Source of the DNA: Bacteroidetes bacterium GWF2_43_63
GTDB taxonomy: Bacteria > Bacteroidota > Bacteroidia > Bacteroidales > DTU049
Direction: 5' to 3'
DNA length: 64,000 nucleotides
Assembly: GCA_001769275.1 (NCBI GenBank)
Contig: MEOQ01000018.1
Coordinates: 48,650-112,649, forward strand
The notes beneath the pieces are model-generated. The model saw nothing but the letters and a program-made list of their open reading frames with translations, did not search any database and was not told the DNA's origin. The position numbers were made by a program, and so were the translations under genes. This document shows, in pieces, positions 42,735-50,680 of the stretch (position 1 is its first letter; each line of letters starts with the position of its first letter).

Positions 42735-44005
42735 ACGAAAATCACGAAATAATGGTCGGTCTCGACATCGGGACAACGAAAATCGCCATGATTGTCGGTT
42801 ATCAGAATGAACACGGCAAACTCGAAATTCTGGGATACGGGAAAACAGAGTCGCTGGGCGTGAAACGCGGTCTGGTGGCCAATATCGAAAAAACCGTCGA
42901 AGCGATAAAAAAAGTGGTTGAAATCACTGAAGCAAAAAGCAATGTGAATATCCGCACCGTGAATGTCGGAATTGCAGGCCAGCACATCAAAAGCCTGCAG
43001 CACAGAGGCAGCATTATCCGCGACAACACTGAATCTGAAATCGGTCAGGAAGATGTTGAACGGCTGATTGAGAACATGTACAAACTCGTGATGCCTCCGG
43101 GCGAAGAGATCATTCACGTGATTCCACAGGAATACATTGTCGATGGTGAGCAGGGCATCAAAGACCCGGTGGGAATGGCCGGCGTGCAGCTCGAAGCAAA
43201 CTTTCACATCATCACCGGACAGATCACGGCAGCACGGAATATCGAAAAATGCATTACGCGTGCTGATATTTCAATGTCCGATATGGTGCTGGAACCTATC
43301 GCCAGCTCATATTCAGTACTTAGCGAAGAAGAAAAAGAAGCAGGTGTAGCACTTGTCGACATCGGCGGCGGGACCACTGATATAGCCATTTTCCAGGACG
43401 GCATCATTCGTCACTCGGCTGTTATTCCATTGGGTGGAGACATCGTTACAGAAGATGTTAAAGAAGGTTGTTCGATACTGAAAAGTTATGCGGAAACTCT
43501 CAAAGTGAAGCATGGATCAGCCCTGGCCAACGAGGTGAAAGATGAAATCTATATTTCAATTCCAGGATTGAAAGGTCGCCCGCACAAAGAAATTTCAATG
43601 AAAAATCTCGCACGCATCATTCAGTCACGCATGGAGGAGATCATTGAATTTGTAAATTACGAAATAAAAAATTCAGGCTACGATCGCAGGCTAATTGCAG
43701 GCATTGTACTCACAGGCGGCGGTGCGCAATTGAAAGATATCGCACAGCTCTGTCAGTTCATCACTGGCCATGAAACACGCATCGGATATCCGAGTGAACA
43801 TTTGTCTGCCAACGTTGATAAGGAACTGCTGCTGCCGATGTATGCAACCTGCATCGGGCTTGTGCTCAACGGAATTGAGAACTCGCTTGCTTCTCAGTCA
43901 AATTCAAAGAAAATAATTCCAAACCAGGGCAAGAGAGAAAGGGGCGGATTTATCAAGAAAATTTTCCGCGGTGGAATGAACTTTTTCGATGAAAACATCA
44001 GTTGA
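42731..44005 (+). CDS. ftsA: cell division protein FtsA
   Basis: 424 aa actin-like ATPase. Phosphate-binding loops MVGLDIGTTKIAMIVG and GVALVDIGGGTTDIAIF, the SHS2/1C domain (TVNVGIAGQHIKSLQHRGS), and adenosine region IVLTGGGAQLKDIAQL. The C-terminus (RERGGFIKKIFRGGMNFFDENIS) is an amphipathic helix expected to bind the membrane. It tethers FtsZ to the inner membrane. Confidence 0.96.
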   Translation: MNENHEIMVGLDIGTTKIAMIVGYQNEHGKLEILGYGKTESLGVKRGLVANIEKTVEAIKKVVEITEAKSNVNIRTVNVGIAGQHIKSLQHRGSIIRDNTESEIGQEDVERLIENMYKLVMPPGEEIIHVIPQEYIVDGEQGIKDPVGMAGVQLEANFHIITGQITAARNIEKCITRADISMSDMVLEPIASSYSVLSEEEKEAGVALVDIGGGTTDIAIFQDGIIRHSAVIPLGGDIVTEDVKEGCSILKSYAETLKVKHGSALANEVKDEIYISIPGLKGRPHKEISMKNLARIIQSRMEEIIEFVNYEIKNSGYDRRLIAGIVLTGGGAQLKDIAQLCQFITGHETRIGYPSEHLSANVDKELLLPMYATCIGLVLNGIENSLASQSNSKKIIPNQGKRERGGFIKKIFRGGMNFFDENIS

Positions 44006-44108
44006 GTAATTAACAATTTTCGTCGAACAGCTGTTGATAAGTTTTTTGCCTACTGCTGAAATTATAAGACAAACAAAACTAATTTTACCCATTAAATTAA
44101 TCTGTAAT

Positions 44109-45683
44109 ATGTCGGAACCGGAAAACAGTATTCATATACAATTTGAAGATGCCCAAAATCTTCCGACCATCATCAAAGTATTTGGCGTTGGTGGTGGTGG
44201 CAGCAACGCGGTGAACCACATGTTCAAACAAGGAATCAACGGCGTTGATTTCGTCATTTGCAACACCGATCTTCAATCACTCGGAACCAGTCCTGTGCCC
44301 TCTAAACTTCAGATTGGCGCTGGCCTTACAGAAGGTCGCGGTGCAGGAAACTCACCTGAAATTGGTCGTAACGCTGCTCTTGAAAATGCTGATGATATCC
44401 GCGATATTCTTTCAAAAAACACCAAGATGGTTTTCATCACTGCCGGCATGGGTGGCGGAACCGGAACCGGTGCGGCACCTGTGATTGCACAGGTAGCTAA
44501 AGAACTCGATATTCTGACTGTAGGAATCGTAACTACACCCTTCGGTTTCGAAGGTGGAAAGCGTAAAAATCAAGCCAGTCAGGGAATAGAAGAAATGCGC
44601 AAATATGTTGATAGCCTCATCATCATCAACAACGATAAAGTTCGCGAACATTACGGCAATCTGAAACTCAGCGAAGCATTCTGCAAAGCCGATGATATTC
44701 TCACGGTCGCAGCCAAGGGTATTTCAGAACTTATTACCATCCCGGGCTACATGAATGTTGACTTTGAAGATGTCAAGGCCATCATGAAAAACAGTGGTAT
44801 CGCCATTATGGGTACAGGTATTGCCGAAGGCGAAGACCGCGCACAAAAAGCGGTGGAACTTGCTCTCAATTCACCGCTGCTCGACGACAATGAAATTTAT
44901 GGTGCACGCAATGTTCTGCTTTTCATTTCCAGTGGCGAGGACGAAGTCTCAATGGACGAAGTCAGCGACATTTCTGATTTTATTCAGAATGCTGCCGGCT
45001 CAACTGCTGAGGTTATCTGGGGCACTGGCTCTGATCTGTCGCTTGGCAACAGCGTTTCAGTAACTGTTGTTGCAACCAATTTCAGCAAAACCGGATCGCC
45101 CGTAAAATCTGTTACCGAAGAACCTCAGGTGATCACGCTGCAACACGACGTGAAACCGGAGCCTCCGATGGCAGAACCAGAGATGGAGATGAAGGTTGTA
45201 GTAAAACCCGTTGAAGAAAAATCTGTATTCAATAGTTATCAGCCGCCCGTTATTCCAATAACGCCAATGGTTGAACAACCTGCCGAGAAAATTACCATTC
45301 AGCTGAATCAGGAACCAGTTCAGGAAAACAATCCGATAAGTTTTTTCTCAACGGAACCTGAAGTTAAGCCCATGCAACAGCAGGTCATCCTTGATATTGC
45401 TCCAGCCGAAAACAATCATGAAGAACATCTTCAGCCTGCAATCAGACCCGAGCTACAGGACGACCGCATGCAAAGTCTGAAGAATTTCAATTTCACCAAT
45501 CCGAAAGTAACCAGCCTCGACGAAATTGAACAGGTTCCTGCCTATGCACGCAGAGGCGTAAATCTGACGCCAGAGAATCCTTCAGATGAAAAAATAGTCA
45601 GCAGGTTCACTTTGGGCGAAAACGGCAGCAATAAGCCCGAAATAAGAGAAAACAACTCGTTTCTGCACGACAATGTAGATTAA
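44109..45683 (+). CDS. ftsZ: cell division protein FtsZ
   Basis: 524 aa from ATG 44109; the frame is open 25 codons upstream but the family begins near IKVFGVGGGGSNAVNHM. GTPase signatures: NTDLQSL, AGMGGGTGTGAAPVIAQ (tubulin G-box), TPFGFEGGKR and NNDK. The conserved domain ends near residue 325; a long Pro/Glu/Gln-rich linker of about 150 residues precedes a C-terminal region with EQVPAYARRGV, the Bacteroidota form of the C-terminal peptide. It forms the Z ring. A terminator follows at 45725, ending the dcw cluster. Confidence 0.96.
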   Translation: MSEPENSIHIQFEDAQNLPTIIKVFGVGGGGSNAVNHMFKQGINGVDFVICNTDLQSLGTSPVPSKLQIGAGLTEGRGAGNSPEIGRNAALENADDIRDILSKNTKMVFITAGMGGGTGTGAAPVIAQVAKELDILTVGIVTTPFGFEGGKRKNQASQGIEEMRKYVDSLIIINNDKVREHYGNLKLSEAFCKADDILTVAAKGISELITIPGYMNVDFEDVKAIMKNSGIAIMGTGIAEGEDRAQKAVELALNSPLLDDNEIYGARNVLLFISSGEDEVSMDEVSDISDFIQNAAGSTAEVIWGTGSDLSLGNSVSVTVVATNFSKTGSPVKSVTEEPQVITLQHDVKPEPPMAEPEMEMKVVVKPVEEKSVFNSYQPPVIPITPMVEQPAEKITIQLNQEPVQENNPISFFSTEPEVKPMQQQVILDIAPAENNHEEHLQPAIRPELQDDRMQSLKNFNFTNPKVTSLDEIEQVPAYARRGVNLTPENPSDEKIVSRFTLGENGSNKPEIRENNSFLHDNVD

Positions 45684-45724
45684 TTTTCCCCGACCCGATT
45701 AAGAACACTTCTATATTTCAATTC

Positions 45725-45752
45725 AAATGCGCTCTTGCGGGGCGCATTTTTA
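45725..45752 (+). terminator. Rho-independent terminator after ftsZ
   Basis: AAATGCGC (45725-45732) pairs with GCGCATTT (45742-45749), followed by a T-rich tail. It lies about 40 bp after ftsZ, and the first ATG of the next open frame falls within its stem. Confidence 0.8.
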
Positions 45753-46149
45753 TTTGCTTATTAACTCAGGTAAAAAACTGAATCCGCAGGATATTATCTC
45801 TTTGATTCAAAATACCACCATTGATTACGGAACAATAAACATGATGGATTCGGTGAATTCACGTTCAATGACTGATGGAACTGTGATTGAAGTCGAAGAT
45901 GAAGTATTGCTATCAGTATCACCCAATCCTGCATCCAATCAGATTTCAGTGGGTGTTGTTTCACAATCCGAGGAAAACTGGAACTGGAAGATCATCAGTC
46001 TAGACGGTCAATCGGTATTTGCTTCCGGCATCCTGGCCACAAATATTTATGAAACCATTGATGTGTCAAATCTCAACAATGGTGTATATTTGTTCTCGGC
46101 AAACAAAGAAAATTACTCTCTGACTAAACGATTGGTGATAGTCCGGTAA
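45727..46149 (+). pseudogene. 5'-truncated remnant of a T9SS cargo gene (type A sorting domain)
   Basis: The open frame encodes 140 aa, but its only upstream ATG lies inside the ftsZ terminator hairpin and there is no signal peptide. Residues about 12-55 look like the tail of a larger protein (INSGKKLNPQDIISLIQNTT), and residues about 62-140 are a complete type A sorting domain (LLSVSPNPASNQISVGVV, NLNNGVYLFSANKE, KRLVIVR). A sorting domain without a signal peptide cannot be secreted by the T9SS, so this is best read as the surviving 3' end of a deleted cargo gene. An internal ATG pair at 45841 would not change this. Confidence 0.65.
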
Positions 46150-46192
46150 AATTAATCCGGGGGAGGGTCGTTTCTCTCCCCCATTTTTTTTC

Positions 46193-47503
46193 ATGAAAAA
46201 GATTCTATTCATATTATTTTTAACGGTCGCTTTTAATTCAAAAGCGCAAATCAATCTTGTTGTCGATCCTTCTATGGAGGAATATGACAGTGTTTTGTTG
46301 CCTTCTATTCCTCCAAACTTTTGCGATTCGTTTGAAAGAATTCCAAAATTTTGGCGATCCCCGCATTCCGGTTCTCCAGACTATATAGTTGGAGACTCTA
46401 ATCCTTGTTATTTTTCTTGGTGGCCATATTCTTGTTGTCTACCAAGCAATTATCGAGGAATTCAATGGCCAAAATCAGGTTATGCATATTATTTTTTTGC
46501 ATCTTTTGCATATTATATTGGATATGATACTACACGTCAAGATGAATCAATAATTGGTGATCTGACTCAACCCCTTGAACCTGGTAGAACATACTGTTTG
46601 AGTTTTTATCTAAATCAGTCTGAATATTTTGATTTGCTTTTAGATCAGATTGGAGTATTTTTCAGCAAAACGAATTATTACACACCATGGCCAACCATTG
46701 ACAGCATCCCGCAATTGGTCATTCATTTCGGCGAATTTTTCAGAGATACGTCTTGTTGGGTTTTGTTCAACGGGAAATTCACGGCTAGCGGCGGCGAGAA
46801 GTATATTACATTTGGCACTTTTGAATCACAAAAACCCTATTCATTCGGGAATTTATATCCACCAGAATATGACTGTTCTTATCCTCCTTGCTGGCGATAT
46901 GCCAGTGGTCTTTTCATAGACATGGCCTCCCTATACGACTGCACCGGTTTCTACTACGAAGCCGAGGCGGGCGAAAACCGCAGCCTGTGCAAGGGCGAAG
47001 AAACCACGCTGGGCTGGGATGAAAACACTGCGCGCACTTTTAATTGGAACGTGGTAAGTGGTGATAGCGCTAGCTTAGATAATGACAGTATTCCACGTCC
47101 TACGGTGATACCTCAGAAAACCACTGTTTATGCGCTCTATGTAGTAGATGAATATGTGCAGGAACATTTTGATACAGTCACGGTGGAAGTGATTGATTGC
47201 GAAAATCCGGTTTTTGTTCCCAATATTTTTTCACCCAACAACGATGGCCAGAACGATGTGCTGTATGTGCGCAGCAGCTATGTGCAGGAATTAACAGCGT
47301 TCAGAATTTTCAATCGCTGGGGCGAAGAAGTCTTTTCTTGCCGCACTTCGACTCCGCTCAGTGTGACAAGCTTTGAGTGTGGCTGGGATGGCACCTGCCG
47401 CGGCGAACCCGCACCACAGGCGGTGTACACGTATTATGTGGAGGCTGTTTTATTGAATGGCGAGACGGTGGTGAAGAGGGGAAATGTGACTCTTGTAAGA
47501 TAA
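46193..47503 (+). CDS. secreted protein with type B T9SS sorting domain (gliding-motility-associated C-terminus)
   Basis: 436 aa. Signal peptide MKKILFILFLTVAFNSKA-Q. The N-terminal 245 residues form an Asp/Tyr/Trp/Cys-rich domain (PSMEEYDSVLLP, PKFWRSPHSGSPDYI, GYAYYFFASFAYY, LEPGRTYCLSFYLNQ) resembling carbohydrate-binding-like jelly-roll domains often found before type B tails. Residues about 262-335 are Ig-like (ETTLGWDENTARTFNW), and about 340-436 are the type B sorting domain (VPNIFSPNNDGQND, FNRWGEEVF, GWDGTCRGEP, KRGNVTLVR). The first 700 bases are clearly more AT-rich than the rest, with a sharp change near 46920, suggesting a mosaic origin. No PorP/SprF gene is adjacent. Confidence 0.82.
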   Translation: MKKILFILFLTVAFNSKAQINLVVDPSMEEYDSVLLPSIPPNFCDSFERIPKFWRSPHSGSPDYIVGDSNPCYFSWWPYSCCLPSNYRGIQWPKSGYAYYFFASFAYYIGYDTTRQDESIIGDLTQPLEPGRTYCLSFYLNQSEYFDLLLDQIGVFFSKTNYYTPWPTIDSIPQLVIHFGEFFRDTSCWVLFNGKFTASGGEKYITFGTFESQKPYSFGNLYPPEYDCSYPPCWRYASGLFIDMASLYDCTGFYYEAEAGENRSLCKGEETTLGWDENTARTFNWNVVSGDSASLDNDSIPRPTVIPQKTTVYALYVVDEYVQEHFDTVTVEVIDCENPVFVPNIFSPNNDGQNDVLYVRSSYVQELTAFRIFNRWGEEVFSCRTSTPLSVTSFECGWDGTCRGEPAPQAVYTYYVEAVLLNGETVVKRGNVTLVR

Positions 47504-47570
47504 AAGAAATCACATAAAGATAAAAGACAAAAGGAAAAAGATAAAAGAGGAAAGATAAAAGAACCCATGA
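47504..47570. repeat. purine-rich AAGATAAAAG low-complexity tract
   Basis: Repeated words AAAGATAAAAGA(C/G) follow the stop codon directly. The same tract occurs at 63676-63710 after pyrD, also immediately behind a stop codon, and again near 63775. The remaining sequence to 47745 shows nothing further. Confidence 0.5.
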
Positions 47571-47745
47571 TGCTTTTCGCTCTTGCACTGATTTTGACTT
47601 CTTTTCAGAGCTGAAAGCTGACGGATGAAATCTATTTGTAACGACTGTAACGATAACACAGCAATCATTCAAATCCGATTTCAAAGCAGAACCAATTTGT
47701 GATTTATATCATCGGTCCGTGTGAATGAACGATTTAAAAATTTTC

Positions 47746-47753
47746 TATCTTTG
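47746..47753 (+). promoter_or_regulatory. -7 box of the ferritin gene
   Basis: TATCTTTG is a perfect match to the Bacteroidota -7 consensus TAnnTTTG, 25 bases before the ATG at 47778. No good -33 TTG is visible at the usual spacing. Confidence 0.6.
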
Positions 47754-47777
47754 AATTCAGAAAAAACACAAAATACT

Positions 47778-48290
47778 ATGAATAAAAAAATGGAAAAAGC
47801 GCTGAACGAGCAAATCAATGCCGAAATGTATTCCTCATACCTGTACTTATCCATGTCGGCATATTTCAGCGATGTCAACATGAACGGATTTGCCAACTGG
47901 ATGCGCGTTCAGGCTCAGGAAGAAATGGCTCACGCCATGATGTTTTTTGACTATGTTAATGAACGTGGAGGACGCGTTGAGTTAAAATCGATTGAAAAAC
48001 CAAAAAAAGAATGGAAAAATGCCATCGAGGTTTTTGAAGAAACGCTGAAACATGAGCAACTGGTGACTTCTCTCATTCACAAATTGGTAGATCTGGCCAT
48101 TGTTGAAAAAGATCACGCAACCAACAATATGCTTCAATGGTTTGTGAAAGAACAGGTAGAAGAAGAAGCCAATGCTACTGCATTACTCGGCGAAGTGAAA
48201 ATGACCGAAGGTAAAGGCCCGGGCATGTTTATGATTGATCGGGAACTTAAAACCCGCGTATTTACTCCTCCCGCAATAACACAGGTATAA
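47778..48290 (+). CDS. ferritin (bacterial FtnA type)
   Basis: 170 aa from ATG 47778, chosen because the promoter box lies just upstream. Four-helix bundle with ferroxidase residues: Glu in NEQINAEMYSSYLYLSM, the ExxH pair in QEEMAHAMMFFDYV, Glu in EETLKHEQLVTSLIHKL, and Gln/Glu in WFVKEQVEEEANATALL. It oxidises Fe(II) and stores iron in a 24-subunit cytoplasmic shell. Single-gene unit with its own promoter and a terminator at 48318. Confidence 0.95.
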   Translation: MNKKMEKALNEQINAEMYSSYLYLSMSAYFSDVNMNGFANWMRVQAQEEMAHAMMFFDYVNERGGRVELKSIEKPKKEWKNAIEVFEETLKHEQLVTSLIHKLVDLAIVEKDHATNNMLQWFVKEQVEEEANATALLGEVKMTEGKGPGMFMIDRELKTRVFTPPAITQV

Positions 48291-48317
48291 ACAATATTCC
48301 TGTTTAAATGAGATCAG

Positions 48318-48349
48318 TGCCCGGGCTTTTGTTCGGGCATTGTTTTTGG
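48318..48349 (+). terminator. Rho-independent terminator of the ferritin gene
   Basis: TGCCCG (48318-48323) pairs with CGGGCA (48334-48339) around a 10-nt loop, followed by TTGTTTTT. It lies 28 bp after the ferritin stop. Confidence 0.75.
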
Positions 48350-48370
48350 TATTGCGCCGCGAATTTTTTT

Positions 48371-48378
48371 TATCTTTG
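48371..48378 (+). promoter_or_regulatory. -7 box of the YKSDA-repeat gene
   Basis: TATCTTTG, identical to the ferritin -7 box, 15 bases before the ATG at 48393; TTG at 48352-48354 could serve as the -33 box with a 16-bp spacer. Confidence 0.6.
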
Positions 48379-48392
48379 AAAAAACAAAGCCT

Positions 48393-48731
48393 ATGAAAAC
48401 CTTTTTAGCTTTCTTCGTCATTTTCTTCTCCATCGCTCTGGTAGCGAAAAGTCAGGTGGTCTTTTCCTGTTCATACAAAAGCGATGCACAGGTAAAAGTA
48501 TTTGTAGCAGATTATAAAAGCGATGCGGACCTTGTAGTGTATAAATGCAGCTACAAAAGCGATGCAAGCGGCAACGATGGATTATGGTTCTTCGCCGATT
48601 ATAAAAGCGATGCGAACAAAACTATTTATTTCTGCGATTACAAAAGCGACGCGGACCTTGTGATTTTTTTCGCCGATTATAAAAGCGACGCCGGCTGGAA
48701 AAACAGCAGCAAGAAACATCTGATGTACTAG
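48393..48731 (+). CDS. small secreted protein with six YKSDA repeats (DUF6150-like)
   Basis: 112 aa. Signal peptide MKTFLAFFVIFFSIALVAKS-Q. The whole mature part consists of six tandem units of about 14 residues, each ending (S/D)YKSDA and separated by strand-like hydrophobic stretches (VVFSC, VKVFVA, LVVYKC, LWFFA, TIYFC, LVIFFA). The protein ends KNSSKKHLMY. Cysteines occur at alternate units (FSCS, YKCS, YFCD), hinting at stacked strands with possible disulfides or metal ligands. I recognise the pattern from small Bacteroidota proteins grouped as DUF6150; no function is known to me. It has its own promoter and follows the ferritin gene without being in the same operon. Confidence 0.75.
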   Translation: MKTFLAFFVIFFSIALVAKSQVVFSCSYKSDAQVKVFVADYKSDADLVVYKCSYKSDASGNDGLWFFADYKSDANKTIYFCDYKSDADLVIFFADYKSDAGWKNSSKKHLMY

Positions 48732-48920
48732 CACGCAGAAAAGCGGGCATCTTATCAGCGAACAGTGAGCGGTGAATCAAGGGGTCGGGCAGCTTTCAGT
48801 TGTCAGTAATCAGTAATCAGCAATCAGCTCTGAGAAGGAGCTTTGAAGGCCAACCTCTCTGCGTCGCGAAGCGACCTGAGTGCGTTGAGCTCATCATGCC
48901 GCATGCCCTATGCGTCTTGC
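48732..48920. repeat. intergenic repeat remnants
   Basis: It contains the short tandem words CAGTTGTCAGTAATCAGTAATCAGCAATCAG (as 10-bp units near 48799-48827) and, at about 48895-48915, GCCGCATGCCCTATGC, the inverse of a word at about 1949-1964. A CAGTTGT/CTGACTATTGG variant of the first lies at 56463-56525. No gene is seen. Confidence 0.45.
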
Positions 48921-49484
48921 CTACACGGTCATAATATCTTTTTCTTTCACCGCAATGATCTGGTCAATCTTCTCAATGCTTTTGTCAGTCAAGGTCTGAA
49001 TGTCTTTTTCGAGATTTTTCACCTCATCTTCAGGAATGCCATCCTTGGTGAGTTTTCGTGCACTGTCCACCACATTACGGCGAACATTCCGCACTGCAAT
49101 TTTTGCATTTTCGCCTTCAATCTTCACTTTCTTCACCATCTCTTTACGACGTTCTTCAGTGAGCGGCGGAATAGAAATACGAATAATTTCGCCATTGTTC
49201 ACCGGCGTGAAACCGAGGTTGGCAGCCATGATGGCTTTATCAATAGCGCCAAGAACACTGCGGTCCCAGGGCTGAATAACAATGGTTCTTGCATCGGGAA
49301 TATTAATATTTCCAACCTGAGCAAGCGCGGTCATTGTTCCGTAAAAATCAATTTTGACTGAATCGAAAATGGAAGGGCTGGCCTTGCCAGCACGGATTTT
49401 GACCAACTCGCGATCAAGATGCGCAACAGCATTGGTCATTCCTTCTTTTGCTTCTTCAAGTAATAATGCAGATTCGTCGCTCAT
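48921..49484 (-). CDS. frr: ribosome recycling factor
   Basis: 187 aa. Canonical sequence: LDRELVKIRAGKASPSIFD, TIVIQPWDRSVLGAIDKAI, LTEERRKEMVKKVK, and the C-terminal helix. It splits the post-termination ribosome together with EF-G. It follows pyrH by 14 bp on the same strand, the standard pyrH-frr order. Confidence 0.97.
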   Translation of the reverse strand: MSDESALLLEEAKEGMTNAVAHLDRELVKIRAGKASPSIFDSVKIDFYGTMTALAQVGNINIPDARTIVIQPWDRSVLGAIDKAIMAANLGFTPVNNGEIIRISIPPLTEERRKEMVKKVKIEGENAKIAVRNVRRNVVDSARKLTKDGIPEDEVKNLEKDIQTLTDKSIEKIDQIIAVKEKDIMTV

Positions 49485-49498
49485 ATCAATTTTTCTTC

Positions 49499-50203
49499 TT
49501 ATTTGTTCGTTACAATTGTTCCAATTTTCTTTCCTTCGAGAATGGCTGCCAGATTGCCTTTGCCATGAATATCAAAAACAATCACCGGCATATTGTTTTC
49601 TTTGCACAAAGTGAAAGCCGTCATATCCATAATGTTGAGATGCTTTTCATAAGCCTCATCAAAAGTGAGATTGTCGAATTTCACAGCACCTGGATTTTTC
49701 TCAGGATCGGCAGTATAAATGCCATCAACGCGGGTACCCTTCAGCAAAGCATCTGCTTCAATTTCAACAGAGCGCAATGCAGCAGCCGAATCCGTTGTGA
49801 AATAAGGATTGCCTGTGCCTCCAGCCATTATTACAACAGTTTTATTCTTCAGCAACTCAATGGCTGCAGGGCCACTCATTTTTTTGCATAAGGGCGATAT
49901 TTCAATTCCCGAAAGCACTTCAGCATTTATCCCTCGCTGTTTCAGCGCGTCCTGCAATGCAAGGCTGTTAATCACAGTGGCAAGCATTCCCATATAATCG
50001 CCCTGAACGCGCGACACACCTTTCTTTGCGCCACTCAGTCCACGGAAAATATTTCCTCCACCAAGCACAACACCGACTTCTGCACCTTTGCCAACTGCCG
50101 ATGAAATCTCGTCTGCAAACGATGCAAGCATGTCTGAATCAATTCCTGAGCCTTGCTTCCCTGCAAGAGATTCTCCGCTGAGTTTGAGTAGAATTCTTTT
50201 CAT
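49499..50203 (-). CDS. pyrH: UMP kinase PyrH
   Basis: 234 aa amino-acid-kinase-fold enzyme: RILLKLSGESLAGKQG, GVVLGGGNIFRG, DYMGMLATVINSLALQDAL, GGTGNPYFTTDSAAALRSVE, and IYTADPEKNPGA. It phosphorylates UMP to UDP and is a control point of pyrimidine synthesis. A TAATTTTG box (minus strand, 50218-50211) lies just before the ATG, partly made from the T run of the terminator of the upstream gene. Confidence 0.97.
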   Translation of the reverse strand: MKRILLKLSGESLAGKQGSGIDSDMLASFADEISSAVGKGAEVGVVLGGGNIFRGLSGAKKGVSRVQGDYMGMLATVINSLALQDALKQRGINAEVLSGIEISPLCKKMSGPAAIELLKNKTVVIMAGGTGNPYFTTDSAAALRSVEIEADALLKGTRVDGIYTADPEKNPGAVKFDNLTFDEAYEKHLNIMDMTAFTLCKENNMPVIVFDIHGKGNLAAILEGKKIGTIVTNK

Positions 50204-50211
50204 AATGCTGC

Positions 50212-50245
50212 AAAATTAAAAAAAAGGAGGTATTTCAACCTCCTT
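50212..50245 (-). terminator. terminator of the MORN lipoprotein gene
   Basis: On the minus strand AAGGAGGT pairs perfectly with ACCTCCTT (50224-50231 / 50238-50245), loop of six, followed by a run of eight T. It ends the operon recQ / OmpH-like / MORN before pyrH starts. Confidence 0.85.
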
Positions 50246-50251
50246 GTGCAA

Positions 50252-50680
50252 TTAATATTTTTCGACTTTAATTTTTCTGCCGTTTTCATCATAGAATGTC
50301 CACTCACCAACCTTCTGATCGTTTTTATACTGACCAGAATAGCGCATTCTGCCATTTTCGTAATACACCCTGCGAAATCCTTCGGCTTTTCCTTCCAGAA
50401 ATTCTCCCTCGCTCCAGATGTTGCCGTTCTGATACCAGACCCGCCACACGCCATCGCGCTTATCATCCTGAAAGCCGCCTTCAGACTGAAGTTTGCCATC
50501 CTGGTAAAATACTTCTTCTTTTATTTTTTTATGATCCTTATCATCGGAATAATAAACGACCACGTTGTCTTTTCCATCCGGATACGTTTTCTCAACCATC
50601 CGGACAGTGTTATCGCCGCCGCATGAAATCAAAATAAAAACGATGACAGCAAAAAATAAAACAAACTTTGAACTTCGCAT
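50252..50680 (-). CDS. MORN-repeat lipoprotein (YwqK-like)
   Basis: 142 aa lipoprotein (signal with lipobox LISC, Cys20). The mature part has about four MORN-2 type repeats: GKLQSEGGFQDDKRDGVWR, GNIWSEGEFLEGKAEGFR, GRMRYSGQYKNDQKVGEWT and YDENGRKIKVEKY. Such repeats are common in Bacteroidota surface lipoproteins; a role as YwqK-type antitoxin is sometimes annotated but unsupported here. The start overlaps the stop of the OmpH-like gene by one base (TAATG), so the two are translationally coupled. Confidence 0.82.
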   Translation of the reverse strand: MRSSKFVLFFAVIVFILISCGGDNTVRMVEKTYPDGKDNVVVYYSDDKDHKKIKEEVFYQDGKLQSEGGFQDDKRDGVWRVWYQNGNIWSEGEFLEGKAEGFRRVYYENGRMRYSGQYKNDQKVGEWTFYDENGRKIKVEKY

